DNA of 64,000 bases from JBKHXF01 sp046566145 (GTDB lineage: Bacteria > Actinomycetota > Nitriliruptoria > Nitriliruptorales > Nitriliruptoraceae), in contig JBKHXF010000008.1 in assembly GCA_046566145.1 (NCBI GenBank), positions 62,001 through 126,000 of the forward strand. The letters run 5' to 3'. Below are positions 15,786 through 24,735 of this stretch, piece after piece. Positions within the stretch are counted from its first letter, which is position 1; each line of letters begins with the position of its first letter. Both the position numbers and the translations under genes were made by a program. The notes under the pieces are model-generated. The model had not been told where the DNA came from. It saw only the letters and a list, made by a program, of their open reading frames with translations, and did no database searches.

Positions 15786-17093
15786 TCAGGCGGTCGTCAG
15801 GACGCGGTCGAGCGCGGTGATCGCGGTGTCGAGGTCGTCCTCGGTGACCGTCAGGGTGGGGCGGAACCGGATGGTGCGGGCCCCGCACCCGAGGAGGAAC
15901 ACCTGCTCCTCGGCGAACATGCGCTGCACGACGCGGTCGCGCGCGTCGCCGTCGGGCAGGTCGAAGGCGCACATCAGGCCCCGGCCGCGGGCCTGGCTGA
16001 CGGCCTCGTGTCGGTCCTCGAGCTCCTGGAGCCGGCCGAGGAGCTTCGCGCCGAGCTCGGCGGCCCGGTCGACGAGCCCGTCCCGCTCGATGACGCCGAA
16101 GGTGTGGGTGGCCCGCACCATGTCGACGAGGCCGCCGCCGAAGGTCGAGTTGATGCGGCTGGAGACCTTCCAGACGTGGTCGTCGATGAGGTCGAGCCGG
16201 CGCCCGCCCATGACCCCGCACACGTGGGTCTTCTTGCCGAAGGCGACGAGGTCGGGCTCGAGCCCGAGCTGCTGGTGGGCCCAGGCCGTGCCGGTCAGCC
16301 CGACGCCGGTCTGCACCTCGTCGAGGACGAAGAGCGCGTCGTGCTCGTGGCACAGCGCCTGCATCGCCTGCAGGAAGCGTGCGGAGAGGTGGCGGTCGCC
16401 GCCCTCCCCCTGGATGGGCTCCGCGAGGAAGCAGGCGATGTCGTGCGGGTGCGCCTCGAAGGCGGCCCGCGCCTCGGCCAGCGCGGCGTCCTCGGCGGCG
16501 CGGTTCGCCTCGGCGTGCTCCTCCAGCGGGAAGCGCAGCACCGGCGTCGTGATGCGTGGCCAGTCGAACTTCGGGAAGCGGGCGACCTTGCGCGGGTCGG
16601 TGTTGGTGAGGCTCATCGTGTAGCCGGTGCGACCGTGGAACGCGCCGGTCAGGTGCAGCACCTTCGTGCCGAGCGCGGCCGAGCGCCCCGCTGCCTCGTT
16701 GCGCCGCGACTTCCAGTCGAACGCCGCCTTGATCGCGTTCTCGACCGCCAGCGCCCCGCCCTCGATGAGGAACAGGTACGGCAGCTCCGGGACGCCGAGC
16801 ACGCGTTGGAACGCGCGCACGAAGCGGGCCTGCTCGGGCGAGTACACGTCGGAGTTCGAGGGCTTGTGGCGGGCGGCGCGGAGCAGGTCCGCCTCGACGT
16901 CGGCCTCGTGCAGCCGCGGGTGGTTCATCCCCAGCGCGTTGGAGGCGTAGTAGGTGAACATGTCGAGGTAGGCCGTGCCGGTGCGCGCGTCGACCAGCCG
17001 CGACCCGGCACTCGCGTCGAGGTCGAGCACGAAGTCGTAGCCGTCCACCAGCAGGTGGCCGCGCAGCGCGTCGAGGACCTCGGTCGCCTCCAC
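15786..17093 (-). CDS. lat: L-lysine 6-transaminase
   Basis: A 435-residue PLP-dependent class III aminotransferase. It closely follows mycobacterial Lat from memory: DMFTYYASNALGMNHP, KPSNSDVYSPEQARFV, GGALAVENAIKAAFDWKSR, EPIQGEGGDRHLS, DEVQTGVGLTGTAWA and GKKTHVCGVM with the PLP-binding Lys. It transfers the lysine epsilon-amino group to 2-oxoglutarate, the first step of lysine breakdown to alpha-aminoadipate. GTG 17093 was chosen because GGGAG sits at good distance; GTG 17117 is the alternative. It is followed by the dehydrogenase for the next step. Confidence 0.93.
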   Translation of the reverse strand: MEATEVLDALRGHLLVDGYDFVLDLDASAGSRLVDARTGTAYLDMFTYYASNALGMNHPRLHEADVEADLLRAARHKPSNSDVYSPEQARFVRAFQRVLGVPELPYLFLIEGGALAVENAIKAAFDWKSRRNEAAGRSAALGTKVLHLTGAFHGRTGYTMSLTNTDPRKVARFPKFDWPRITTPVLRFPLEEHAEANRAAEDAALAEARAAFEAHPHDIACFLAEPIQGEGGDRHLSARFLQAMQALCHEHDALFVLDEVQTGVGLTGTAWAHQQLGLEPDLVAFGKKTHVCGVMGGRRLDLIDDHVWKVSSRINSTFGGGLVDMVRATHTFGVIERDGLVDRAAELGAKLLGRLQELEDRHEAVSQARGRGLMCAFDLPDGDARDRVVQRMFAEEQVFLLGCGARTIRFRPTLTVTEDDLDTAITALDRVLTTA

Positions 17094-17287
17094 TCGTGTC
17101 TCCCGTTCGTCCGTCACGGTGTGGGTGCCTGTCGCCTGCGAACCGTAGGCCCAGCGGGCGGCCGCCGTCCGACGCTGCGCGATAGGCGCAGGCCGTGGCC
17201 GGACGGGCTGCGAACCCCACGCCGGTAGGCTCCGCCGCCGACGACGCCGGGCCGACGCCCGGGCCACCACGACCAGGACCAGACGAC

Positions 17288-18268
17288 GTGCGCATCGCCG
17301 TGACCGGCTCCATCGCGACCGACTACCTCATGACGTTCCCGGGCCGCTTCTCCGAGCAGCTCGTCGCCGACCAGCTCGACCGGGTGTCGCTGTCGTTCCT
17401 CGTGGACGAGCTCGAGGTCCGCCGTGGCGGGGTCGCCGCCAACATCGCGTTCGGCCTGGGCCAGCTCGGCCTCTCCCCCATCCTCGTGGGCGCCGTCGGC
17501 GAGGACTTCAACAGCGACTACCGGGCCTGGCTGAAGCGTCACGGGGTGGACACCACGGGCGTGCACGTGAGCGAGCTGAAGCACACGGCCCGGTTCCTGT
17601 GCACCACCGACGAGGACCAGAACCAGATGGCCTCGTTCTACACCGGCGCGATGGAGGAGGCCCGCTTCATCGAGCTCGAACCGATCGCCGAGCGCGCCGG
17701 TGGCCTCGACCTGGTCGTCATCTCCCCCAACGACCCCGAGGCGATGGTCCGCCACACCGCGGAGTGCCGCAGCGTCGGGATGCCGTTCATGGCCGACCCC
17801 GGCCAGCAGCTGGCCCGCATGGACGGCGCCCAGATCCGCAAGCTGGTCGACGGCGCCCGCTACCTCATCACCAACGACTACGAGCGCGCCCTGCTCGAGT
17901 CGAAGACCGGCTGGGCCGACGCCGAGGTGATGGAGCGCGTCGACGTCCGCATCACGACCCTCGGACCCGCCGGCTGTGTGATCGAGCCGAGCGACGCCGA
18001 CCCGATCGAGGTGCCCGCGGCGCCGGAGACCCACCGGGCCGACCCCACGGGTGTCGGCGACGCGTTCCGCGCCGGGTTCCTCGCCGGCACCGCGTGGGGG
18101 CTCGGCCTCGAGCGCGCGGCGCAGGTGGGCTCCATGGTCGCGACGTACGTCCTCGAGCACGTCGGCACGCAGGAGTACGAGCTCGACGGCGACGACTTCC
18201 TGGCCCGCCTCGGCAAGGTCTACGGCGACGAGGCCGCGGAGGACGTCCGTCCGCACCTCGGCGGCTGA
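17288..18268 (+). CDS. adoK: Adenosine kinase, PfkB family
   Basis: 326 residues, very close to mycobacterial AdoK as I remember it. The N-terminal IAVTGSIATDYLMTFPGRFS, SLSFLVDELEVRRGGVAANI and C-terminal DPTGVGDAFRAGFLAG with the catalytic Asp are all present. The enzyme phosphorylates adenosine to AMP in purine salvage; it also removes adenosine released by SAH hydrolase, encoded at 34.4 kb. GTG 17288 matches the family start. A TAGGCT -10-like box (17226-17231) lies upstream, so the longer frame from 17195 is non-coding. Confidence 0.92.
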   Translation: MRIAVTGSIATDYLMTFPGRFSEQLVADQLDRVSLSFLVDELEVRRGGVAANIAFGLGQLGLSPILVGAVGEDFNSDYRAWLKRHGVDTTGVHVSELKHTARFLCTTDEDQNQMASFYTGAMEEARFIELEPIAERAGGLDLVVISPNDPEAMVRHTAECRSVGMPFMADPGQQLARMDGAQIRKLVDGARYLITNDYERALLESKTGWADAEVMERVDVRITTLGPAGCVIEPSDADPIEVPAAPETHRADPTGVGDAFRAGFLAGTAWGLGLERAAQVGSMVATYVLEHVGTQEYELDGDDFLARLGKVYGDEAAEDVRPHLGG

Positions 18269-18287
18269 CGCCGTCACCCGGGGCCGC

Positions 18288-18563
18288 TCAGCCCGTCTGG
18301 GCACCCCGGTCGCTCGCCGGGTCGTCGACGCCGCCGCCGGCCGTTCGGTGCGTCGGGGCGATCGCGTCCCGCGCCGGGTGCACGTGGTCGCAGGACCGGC
18401 AGGTCGCGCGGTAGCCCGTCGGGTAGACCTGCACGTCGAGCCGGGCGCCACAGCGGGTGCAGAACCGCGGCGGCTCGAGCTCCAGCCGGCGGGCGCACGG
18501 CTCGTGCCCGGGGACGCCAGCGGCCCCCTCGCGACCGCAGCCGGCGCAGTGGGAGCCCGCCAC
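18288..18563 (-). CDS. bsaP: Biotin synthase auxiliary protein BsaP
   Basis: 91 residues with seven cysteines in the pattern C6-x2-C9, C23, C35-x2-C38, C55-x2-C58, and the stretch LEPPRFCTRCGARLDVQVYP followed by TGYRA, typical of the actinobacterial BsaP family encoded directly after bioB. BsaP is reported to support biotin synthase through an iron-sulphur cluster. GTG 18563 follows the bioB stop by two bases. It is at the end of the operon, convergent with adoK. Confidence 0.85.
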   Translation of the reverse strand: MAGSHCAGCGREGAAGVPGHEPCARRLELEPPRFCTRCGARLDVQVYPTGYRATCRSCDHVHPARDAIAPTHRTAGGGVDDPASDRGAQTG

Positions 18564-18565
18564 GG

Positions 18566-19699
18566 CTACAGGACGTCCTGCAGCGCCCGGACCGGCACGT
18601 CGAGGTCCCTCAGCATCCGCAGGTCGTCCTGCGGCGAGCGGCCGAGCGTCGTCAGGTAGTTGCCGACGATCAGGCCGTTCACGCCGCCCAGGATCCCGGC
18701 CGCGTCGAGGTCGCGCAGGGCCACCTCGCGGCCGCCGGCGAGGCGCAGCAGCGTCCACGGCAGCACGAGGCGGAACAGCGCGATGGCGTGCAGCGCCTCC
18801 CGGGGCGTCATCGGCTCCCGATCGGCGAGGGGCGTGCCGGGGCGCGGGTTGAGGAAGTTCAGCGGCGTCTCGGTCGGGCGGAAGGCGGCGAGCTCGAGCG
18901 CGAGCTCGGCCCGCTGGGTCGGGGTCTCCCCCATCCCGACGATGCCACCCGAGCAGACCTCCATGCCGTGCTCGCGGACCAGGTCGAGCGTGGTCCAGCG
19001 CTCCTCCCACGAGTGCGACTCGACGACGTGCGGGAAGAAGCTGCGGGCGGCCTCGAGGTTGTGGTTGTACTTCACGACGCCGGCGTCCCTGAGGCGCTGC
19101 GCCTGGGCCGCGTCGAGGATCCCGGCGGAGACCGCCACGTGCATCCGGGTGCGCTCGTGCACGATCGCCGTCAGGTCGAGGATGTTGCGCATGAGCCGCT
19201 CGTCGGGACCGCGGACGGCGTAGACGATGCAGAACTCCGTCGCGCCCTGGGCCTCCGCGTCGGCGGCCGCCTGCAGCACCTCCGCCGGCGTCAGCAGCGG
19301 CTGCGGGCGGACGTCGGTCTCGAACACGCTCGACTGCGAGCAGAAGGCGCAGTCCTCGGGGCACCCACCGGTCTTGCCGCTCACGATCGACTCGAGCGCG
19401 ACCTCCTCGCTCGTCCACGCCACCCGCACCCGGTGGGCGAGGTCGAGCAGCGCGTCGAGGACGGTGCCCTCGGGGCGCGCGTCGGTGGGCAGGGAGGCGT
19501 CGACGTCGAGCTCGGCGAGGGCGTAGGCCTGCGTCGGCGTCACCTCGACCCGCTCGTCGAGCAGACGGCGCTCGACGTCGGCGAGCAGGGCGGCCGGGTC
19601 CGACACGAGGGCCGCGATGGCGGAGGCGTCCCGGGCCGGCGTGGCGGTGGCGGGGTCGATCGCGGTGGGCTCGTCGGGATGCGTCTCGGTCGTGGACAC
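18566..19699 (-). CDS. bioB: Biotin synthase
   Basis: A 377-residue radical SAM enzyme. CPEDCAFC (Cys113, Cys117, Cys120) binds the [4Fe-4S] cluster used to cleave SAM. Other family blocks are GATEFCIVYAVRGP, VKYNHNLEA and EVCSGGIVGMGE, followed by LNPRPGTPL. It inserts sulphur into dethiobiotin, the last step of biotin synthesis. The N-terminus is about 40 residues longer than E. coli BioB. Start GTG 19699 lies 42 bases after bioD, with bsaP following. Confidence 0.95.
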   Translation of the reverse strand: MSTTETHPDEPTAIDPATATPARDASAIAALVSDPAALLADVERRLLDERVEVTPTQAYALAELDVDASLPTDARPEGTVLDALLDLAHRVRVAWTSEEVALESIVSGKTGGCPEDCAFCSQSSVFETDVRPQPLLTPAEVLQAAADAEAQGATEFCIVYAVRGPDERLMRNILDLTAIVHERTRMHVAVSAGILDAAQAQRLRDAGVVKYNHNLEAARSFFPHVVESHSWEERWTTLDLVREHGMEVCSGGIVGMGETPTQRAELALELAAFRPTETPLNFLNPRPGTPLADREPMTPREALHAIALFRLVLPWTLLRLAGGREVALRDLDAAGILGGVNGLIVGNYLTTLGRSPQDDLRMLRDLDVPVRALQDVL

Positions 19700-19741
19700 G
19701 GAGGGCCTCGTCGCGGTGCGGGGTGGACGTGGGGTGGGAGC

Positions 19742-20455
19742 CTACGGGGTGCCGGCCGGCGGGCCGAACGGACCCCCCACCCCGCCGAGGGATGCCGCGA
19801 ACCAGGTCGCGGCGTCGGCCAGGGCGTCGGGCCCGAGGTCGTCGAGTCGCGGCACGACGCCGGCGAGGCGACCACCCGAGAGCCGGTCGAGCTCCGCGAG
19901 GTTGGTCCGCGTCGCGAGGTCCGGGTCCGGCGGGTACCCGCTGACGACGACCCCGGCGCACCCGAGCCCGAGCCGGTCGAGCTCCGCGAGCGTCAGGACC
20001 GTGTGGTTGAGCGTGCCGAGCCCCGGTCGGGCCACGACGACGACCGGCAGGCCGAGCCGGGCCGCGAGCGTCCCGCAGGTCGTGCCGTCCGTGCCGAGCT
20101 CGACGGTGACGCCGCCGGCACCCTCGACGACCAGCGGCCGGTCGGGGTGCCGATCGCGGGCGTCGTCGACGACCGCGAGCAGCTCGCCGGCGGTGAGCTC
20201 CTCCCCCGCGAGGCGCAGGGCGACCGCCGGCGCGAGGGAGGGCCCGATGACGGGCCCGACCACGGTCGGCACGTCGGCGAGCCAGGCGACCTCCGACGCG
20301 TCGTCGTCGCCGTCGGCCGCGCCGGACTGGACCGGCTTGACGTAGGCGGCCCCGCGGACGCGCGCGAGCGCCGCCGCGACCACGGTCTTGCCGACCCCCG
20401 TGTCGGTGCCGGTGACGAACAGGTCGCCCGTCCGGGTCGTGTCCGGCGTGCTCAC
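19742..20455 (-). CDS. bioD: Dethiobiotin synthetase
   Basis: 237 residues. The P-loop FVTGTDTGVGKTVVAAAL at the N-terminus, PVQSGA for substrate binding and VVEGAGGVTVEL near residue 115 identify BioD, which forms the ureido ring from diaminopelargonate, CO2 and ATP. GTG 20455 overlaps the bioF stop by four bases (GTGA). The frame open upstream belongs to a shadow of bioF. Confidence 0.93.
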   Translation of the reverse strand: MSTPDTTRTGDLFVTGTDTGVGKTVVAAALARVRGAAYVKPVQSGAADGDDDASEVAWLADVPTVVGPVIGPSLAPAVALRLAGEELTAGELLAVVDDARDRHPDRPLVVEGAGGVTVELGTDGTTCGTLAARLGLPVVVVARPGLGTLNHTVLTLAELDRLGLGCAGVVVSGYPPDPDLATRTNLAELDRLSGGRLAGVVPRLDDLGPDALADAATWFAASLGGVGGPFGPPAGTP

Positions 20456-21684
20456 ACGGGCTCCAGGGCGTGGGTGAAGGCCTCGATGGCGAGGTCGATG
20501 TCGGCGTCGGTGTGGGTCGCCATGACCGTGGCCCGCAGCCGAGCGGTGCCGGGTGCGACCGACGGCGGGCGGATCGCGACCGCGAGCACGTCGCGTCGGA
20601 GCAGGGCGGCCATGGCCGCGAGCGCGGGTGCGTTCTCCCCCACCACCACGGGCACGATGGCGGCGGCCGACGCGGGCACCTGGTGGCCACCGGTCCGCAG
20701 CGCCGTCGCGAGCCGCTCGGCGTGGTGCAGGACCCGCGTCCGACGCTCGGGCTCCGACCGCGCGACGCGCAGCGCGGCCCGGGCCGCGGCGACCGCCGGC
20801 GCGGGAAGGGCGGTGTCGAAGACCACGGGCCGGGCGCGGTTGCGCAGCCAGTCGACCAGCGCGGCCGAACCGGCGACGAAGCCGCCCACCGACGCGAGCG
20901 CCTTGGAGAGCGTGCCGACCACCGCGTGCACCCGCTCCTCGCAGCCGAGTGCCGCCGCGGTGCCCCGCCCGTCCGGGCCGACCACACCGGTGCCGTGGGC
21001 GTCGTCGACCACCACCGCCGCGCCGTGCTCCTCCGCCGCGTCGCACAGCGCCGGCAGCGGCGCCAGGTCGCCGTCCATCGAGAACACGCCGTCGGTCACC
21101 AGCAGGCGCCGCCCCGGGGCGTCCGTGAGCAACGTGCGGGCGTGCTCGGCGTCGGCGTGGCGGTACACCCGCACCTCCGCCCCGGAGAGCCGGCAGGCGT
21201 CGACGATGGACGCGTGGTTCAGCTCGTCCGACACGATCGTGTCGCCCCGGCCCACCAGGGCCGTGACGACGGCGAGGTTCGCGAGGTACCCGCTCGAGGT
21301 CAGCACCGCGTCCTCGGTGCCCTTCCAGCCAGCGAGGTCGCGCTCCAGCGCCCGGTGCAGCGACTGCCCGCCGGTCACGAGCCGCGAGGCGCCCGACGAC
21401 GTCCCGAAGCGCTCGGCGGCCTCCGTGGCCGCGGCGACCACGGCCGGGTGCGACGCGAGGCCGAGGTAGCCGTTGGAACACAGGTGCAGGACCCGGCGCG
21501 GCGTCGCCGCCGGATCGTCGGGGTCGACGAGGTCGATCCACGGGTCGGCCGCGGACGCGTGGTGCCGCAGGCTGCGGTGGAGGTCCCGCGACCGCAGGTC
21601 CGCCAGCGCCGCGTCGAGCCACTCCAGCGGTCCCGGTCGACCGCCGCCGTGGCCCGTCGGCACGCCTGCGTCGGGGGCCGTCAC
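20452..21684 (-). CDS. bioF: 8-amino-7-oxononanoate synthase
   Basis: A 410-residue PLP enzyme of the alpha-oxoamine synthase family. Blocks visible: LCSNGYLGLASHP, GTSSGASRLVTGGQSLH, DELNHASIVDACR, DDAHGTGVVG and GTLSKALASVGGF with the PLP Lys. It condenses pimeloyl thioester with alanine. GTG 21684 overlaps the bioA stop (GTGA). No bioC, bioH or other pimeloyl-supply gene is in the window. Confidence 0.93.
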   Translation of the reverse strand: MTAPDAGVPTGHGGGRPGPLEWLDAALADLRSRDLHRSLRHHASAADPWIDLVDPDDPAATPRRVLHLCSNGYLGLASHPAVVAAATEAAERFGTSSGASRLVTGGQSLHRALERDLAGWKGTEDAVLTSSGYLANLAVVTALVGRGDTIVSDELNHASIVDACRLSGAEVRVYRHADAEHARTLLTDAPGRRLLVTDGVFSMDGDLAPLPALCDAAEEHGAAVVVDDAHGTGVVGPDGRGTAAALGCEERVHAVVGTLSKALASVGGFVAGSAALVDWLRNRARPVVFDTALPAPAVAAARAALRVARSEPERRTRVLHHAERLATALRTGGHQVPASAAAIVPVVVGENAPALAAMAALLRRDVLAVAIRPPSVAPGTARLRATVMATHTDADIDLAIEAFTHALEPV

Positions 21685-23066
21685 GACCGGGCCCCACCCA
21701 GCGACGCCGCGACCTCCTGCGTGACGCGGTCGGCCACGCGGGCCGTGGTGGTCACGAGCCAGCGCAGGTCGTCCGGGTCCATCGCCGGGGCCGGCATGAG
21801 CACCAGGGTGTCGCCGAGTGGCCGCAGGACGACGCCCTCCTCGCGCAGCGCGTCGCACACCCGCTTGCCGGCCAGCGCCCCGGGCGGGAACGGCTCCTTC
21901 GTGCGGGTGTCGAGGACGAGCTCGATCCCGCACATGATCCCGCGCCGGCGGACGTCACCGACGTGGCGCAGCCCCTCGAAGGAGCGCAGGGCGCGGGCCA
22001 GGACGTCGGCCTGGTCGCGGGCGAGCGCCGGGAGGTCCTCGCTCACGAACAGCTCCAGGTTCGCGTTCGCGACGGCGGCCGCCAGCGGGTTCCCGGCGTA
22101 GGAGTGCCCGTGGTAGAGCGTCCGCCCGGTCTCCGGGTCGCCCTTGAACGCCTCGTAGATCGCCTCGGTGGTCAGGGTCGCGGACATCGGCAGGTACCCG
22201 CCGGTGAGGCCCTTCCCGACCGCCATCAGGTCCGGGGTCACGCCCTCGAGCTCGGAGGCGAACGCGGCACCGGTGCGCCCGAACCCGGTGGCGACCTCGT
22301 CGACCACGAGCAGCACGCCGTGACGGTCGCAGATCTCCCGGAGCCGACGCAGGTGGCCGTCGGGGGCGCAGATGATGCCGGCGGCTCCCTGCACGAGCGG
22401 CTCGGTGACCACGGCGGCGACCCGGTGGCCCTCGGCGGCCAGCACGTCCTCGAGGGTGTCGGCGCAGGCGAGGTCGCAGGCCGGGTGGGTGAGCCCGAGC
22501 GGGCAGCGGTAGCAGTACGGCGAGGCGATGCGGCGGGTCTCGAACAGCAGGTCGCCGTAGAGCGCGTGGAACGGGTCGAACCCGCCGACGGACACGGCCC
22601 CGATCGTGTCCCCGTGGTAGGCGTTGTCGAGGCACACGAACAGGTCCCGGCCCTGGTCGCCGAGGTGGCGGTGGTACGCGAACGCGACCTTCAGGGCGAC
22701 CTCGACGGCCGCCGAGCCGTTCTCGCTGAAGAAGACCCGGGTGAGTCCCTCCGGGGCGAGCTCGGTGAGTCGCCGCGCGGTCTCGATCGCGGGCGGGTTG
22801 GTCAGGCCGAGGAAGGTGGCGTGGGGCAGCGCCGCCGCCTGGCGGGTGAGCGCCTCGACCAGCTCGGCGCGGTCGTGCCCCCAGAGGTTGACCCACAGCG
22901 ACGAGTTGCCGTCGAGGTAGCGGCGGCCCTCCGTGTCGATGAGCCAGCAGCCCTCGCCGCCCTCGACGACGAGGGGCTGCTCCCGTTCCCACAGCTGCTG
23001 CTGCGTGAAGGGGTGCCAGAGGTGGCGGTGGTCGGCCTCGACGAGCGCCCGGGTGCGCTCCTGCAT
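21681..23066 (-). CDS. bioA: Adenosylmethionine-8-amino-7-oxononanoate aminotransferase
   Basis: A 461-residue class III aminotransferase. Family marks include HLWHPFTQQ near the start, DGNSSLWVNLWGH, FFSENGSAAVEVALK, YHGDTIGAVSVGG, DEVATGFGRTG and GKGLTGGYLPM with the PLP Lys. It uses SAM as amino donor to make 7,8-diaminopelargonate. ATG 23066 follows the serC stop by two bases, so bio genes and serC share a transcript. Confidence 0.94.
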   Translation of the reverse strand: MQERTRALVEADHRHLWHPFTQQQLWEREQPLVVEGGEGCWLIDTEGRRYLDGNSSLWVNLWGHDRAELVEALTRQAAALPHATFLGLTNPPAIETARRLTELAPEGLTRVFFSENGSAAVEVALKVAFAYHRHLGDQGRDLFVCLDNAYHGDTIGAVSVGGFDPFHALYGDLLFETRRIASPYCYRCPLGLTHPACDLACADTLEDVLAAEGHRVAAVVTEPLVQGAAGIICAPDGHLRRLREICDRHGVLLVVDEVATGFGRTGAAFASELEGVTPDLMAVGKGLTGGYLPMSATLTTEAIYEAFKGDPETGRTLYHGHSYAGNPLAAAVANANLELFVSEDLPALARDQADVLARALRSFEGLRHVGDVRRRGIMCGIELVLDTRTKEPFPPGALAGKRVCDALREEGVVLRPLGDTLVLMPAPAMDPDDLRWLVTTTARVADRVTQEVAASLGGARS

Positions 23067-23068
23067 GG

Positions 23069-24187
23069 TCAGTCCACCAGCTGCTCGACGACGTGGTCGA
23101 CGCACGCCGTGTACGCCGCCACGTCGGCCGTGTCGACGGCCGGGAACATGCCGACCCGGAGCTGGTTGCGGCCGAGCTTGCGGTAGCTGTCGGTGTCGAG
23201 GACCCCGTTGGCGCGCAGGACGTCGTTGACGTCGTCGGCCGACACGCGCTCGTCGAGGTCGACCGTGCCCACCACCAGCGACCGCGCCGCCGGCTCGGTC
23301 ACGAACGGGCTCGCCCACTCGCGCGCCTCGGCCCAGTCGTAGAGCACCGAGGACTTCTCCTCACCCTGCGCGACGGCCCAGTCGAGCCCGCCCTGCTCGT
23401 TCATCCAGTCGACCTGCTCGGCCGCGAGGAAGATGGTCGCCAGCGCCGGCGTGTTGTAGGTCTGGTGCTTGCGCGAGTTGTCGACGGCGGTGACGAGGTC
23501 GAGGAAGGCCGGGACGTAGCGGCCCGAGCTCGCGACCTTGTCGATGCGCTCCAGCGCCGCCGGCGAGCAGATCGCGATCGCCAGGCCACCGTCGGAGGCG
23601 AAGCCCTTCTGCGGCGAGAAGTAGTAGACGTCCGTGTCGGTGAGGTCCACGGGGAGGCCGCCCGCGCCGGAGGTGGCGTCCACGAGCACCAGGGCGTCGC
23701 CCTCCGGCCGGACGAGGTCCATCCGCACGCCGGTGGAGGTCTCGTTGTGGGTCAGCGCGACCGTGTCGACCTCCGCCGGGGCAGCGACGATCTCCGGCCG
23801 GGAGCCGGGCTCCGACTCGACGACCACCGGCTCCTCGAGCCACGGCGCGGCCTCGGTGGCCTTCGCGAACTTCGAGGAGAACTCGCCGAACACGTAGTGC
23901 TGGGCGCGACGGTCCACGAGCCCGAACGCCGCCATCTCCCAGAACGCGGTCGCGCCACCGTTGGCGAGCACCACCTCGTAGCCGGCCGGGAGGGAGAACA
24001 GGGAGGCGAGGCCCTCCTGCAGGCGCTGGACCTGGGCCTTGACGGTGGGCTTGCGGTGCGACGTCCCGAGCAGCGTGGTCCCCGTGGCCGCGAGGGCCTC
24101 GAGGGCCTCCACGCGCACCTTCGACGGTCCGCAGCCGAAGCGTCCGTCGGCGGGCAGCAGGTCGGCGGGGATGGTGATGTCGGCCAC
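23069..24187 (-). CDS. serC: Phosphoserine aminotransferase
   Basis: A 372-residue PLP aminotransferase of the actinobacterial SerC type. GRFGCGPSKVRVEAL opens the protein, followed by LGTSHRKPTVK, THNETSTGVRMD and YFSPQKGFASDGGLAIA with the PLP Lys. It converts 3-phosphohydroxypyruvate to phosphoserine. GTG 24187 has GAGGA six bases upstream. It is the promoter-proximal gene of serC-bioAFDB-bsaP, an unusual pairing: both pathways use PLP transaminases, but no direct metabolic reason is obvious. Confidence 0.93.
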   Translation of the reverse strand: MADITIPADLLPADGRFGCGPSKVRVEALEALAATGTTLLGTSHRKPTVKAQVQRLQEGLASLFSLPAGYEVVLANGGATAFWEMAAFGLVDRRAQHYVFGEFSSKFAKATEAAPWLEEPVVVESEPGSRPEIVAAPAEVDTVALTHNETSTGVRMDLVRPEGDALVLVDATSGAGGLPVDLTDTDVYYFSPQKGFASDGGLAIAICSPAALERIDKVASSGRYVPAFLDLVTAVDNSRKHQTYNTPALATIFLAAEQVDWMNEQGGLDWAVAQGEEKSSVLYDWAEAREWASPFVTEPAARSLVVGTVDLDERVSADDVNDVLRANGVLDTDSYRKLGRNQLRVGMFPAVDTADVAAYTACVDHVVEQLVD

Positions 24188-24290
24188 GGTGTCCTCGTGC
24201 TCGCGGGGCGTCGGGTCTGCGCGGGGCAGGTCGTCGCGTGAGTGAAGCGGGCGGGCGCCGGCGGGGTCCAATCCCACGCCGCGCCGGCGG

Positions 24291-24614
24291 TCAGCTCCCC
24301 TTGCGGTCGATCAGCTTGCCGAGGCGCTGGCCGGCCCGCTCGACCGCCTCGACCCGCTCGAGCACCTCCTGCAGGGTGTCGCCCACCCGTACGAGCGCGA
24401 CCGTGGTCTCCGCGAGCTGCGACGACGTCGCCTCGATCAGCTCGTTGGTCGTGCGGACGTTCCGCTCGAGCTCCAGCGGGAGGCGCACGAGTGCCTCCGC
24501 GACGTCGACCAGCGGCACCCGCCGGGCGATCTCCAGCAGCCGCAGCGGGACCGCCGCCACGGCCATCGCGAGCGCCCGGAGGTCGATGGTCTCGTCGCCC
24601 GCCTGCTCGGCCAC
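24291..24614 (-). CDS. Small helical hypothetical protein
   Basis: 107 residues from GTG 24614, with a very strong ribosome site (GGGGAGG). The whole chain is predicted helical: a short hydrophobic stretch LRALAMAVAAVPLRLLEIAR near the start, then charged heptad-like sequence ELIEATSSQLAETTVALVRV and LQEVLERVEAVERAG. This looks like a membrane-associated coiled-coil protein. Family and function unknown. It lies upstream of serC on the same strand, 103 bases apart, and diverges from the aspartate aminotransferase gene. Confidence 0.6.
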   Translation of the reverse strand: MAEQAGDETIDLRALAMAVAAVPLRLLEIARRVPLVDVAEALVRLPLELERNVRTTNELIEATSSQLAETTVALVRVGDTLQEVLERVEAVERAGQRLGKLIDRKGS

Positions 24615-24695
24615 GGTGCCTCCCCTGCGTCGCGCTCGTACGGTCCCGGCCGGCCGTGGCCGGATGCTAGGCGAGGGCCTCGTTGGGGGCGCGGC

Positions 24696-24701
24696 TACAG
24701 T
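24696..24701 (+). promoter_or_regulatory. Predicted -10 box of the aminotransferase gene
   Basis: TACAGT, matching the recurrent TAnnnT pattern, 35 bases before the ATG at 24736. No good -35 box is seen. Confidence 0.35.
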
Positions 24702-24735
24702 CGCCGACCGACCCTCCCCCCGCAGAAGGACCCCC

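Noticed and set aside
18288..20987. Minus-strand frame of 899 residues ending with BsaP
   Set aside because: Only its last 91 residues (from GTG 18563) are real; the rest is an out-of-frame shadow of bioB, bioD and bioF.
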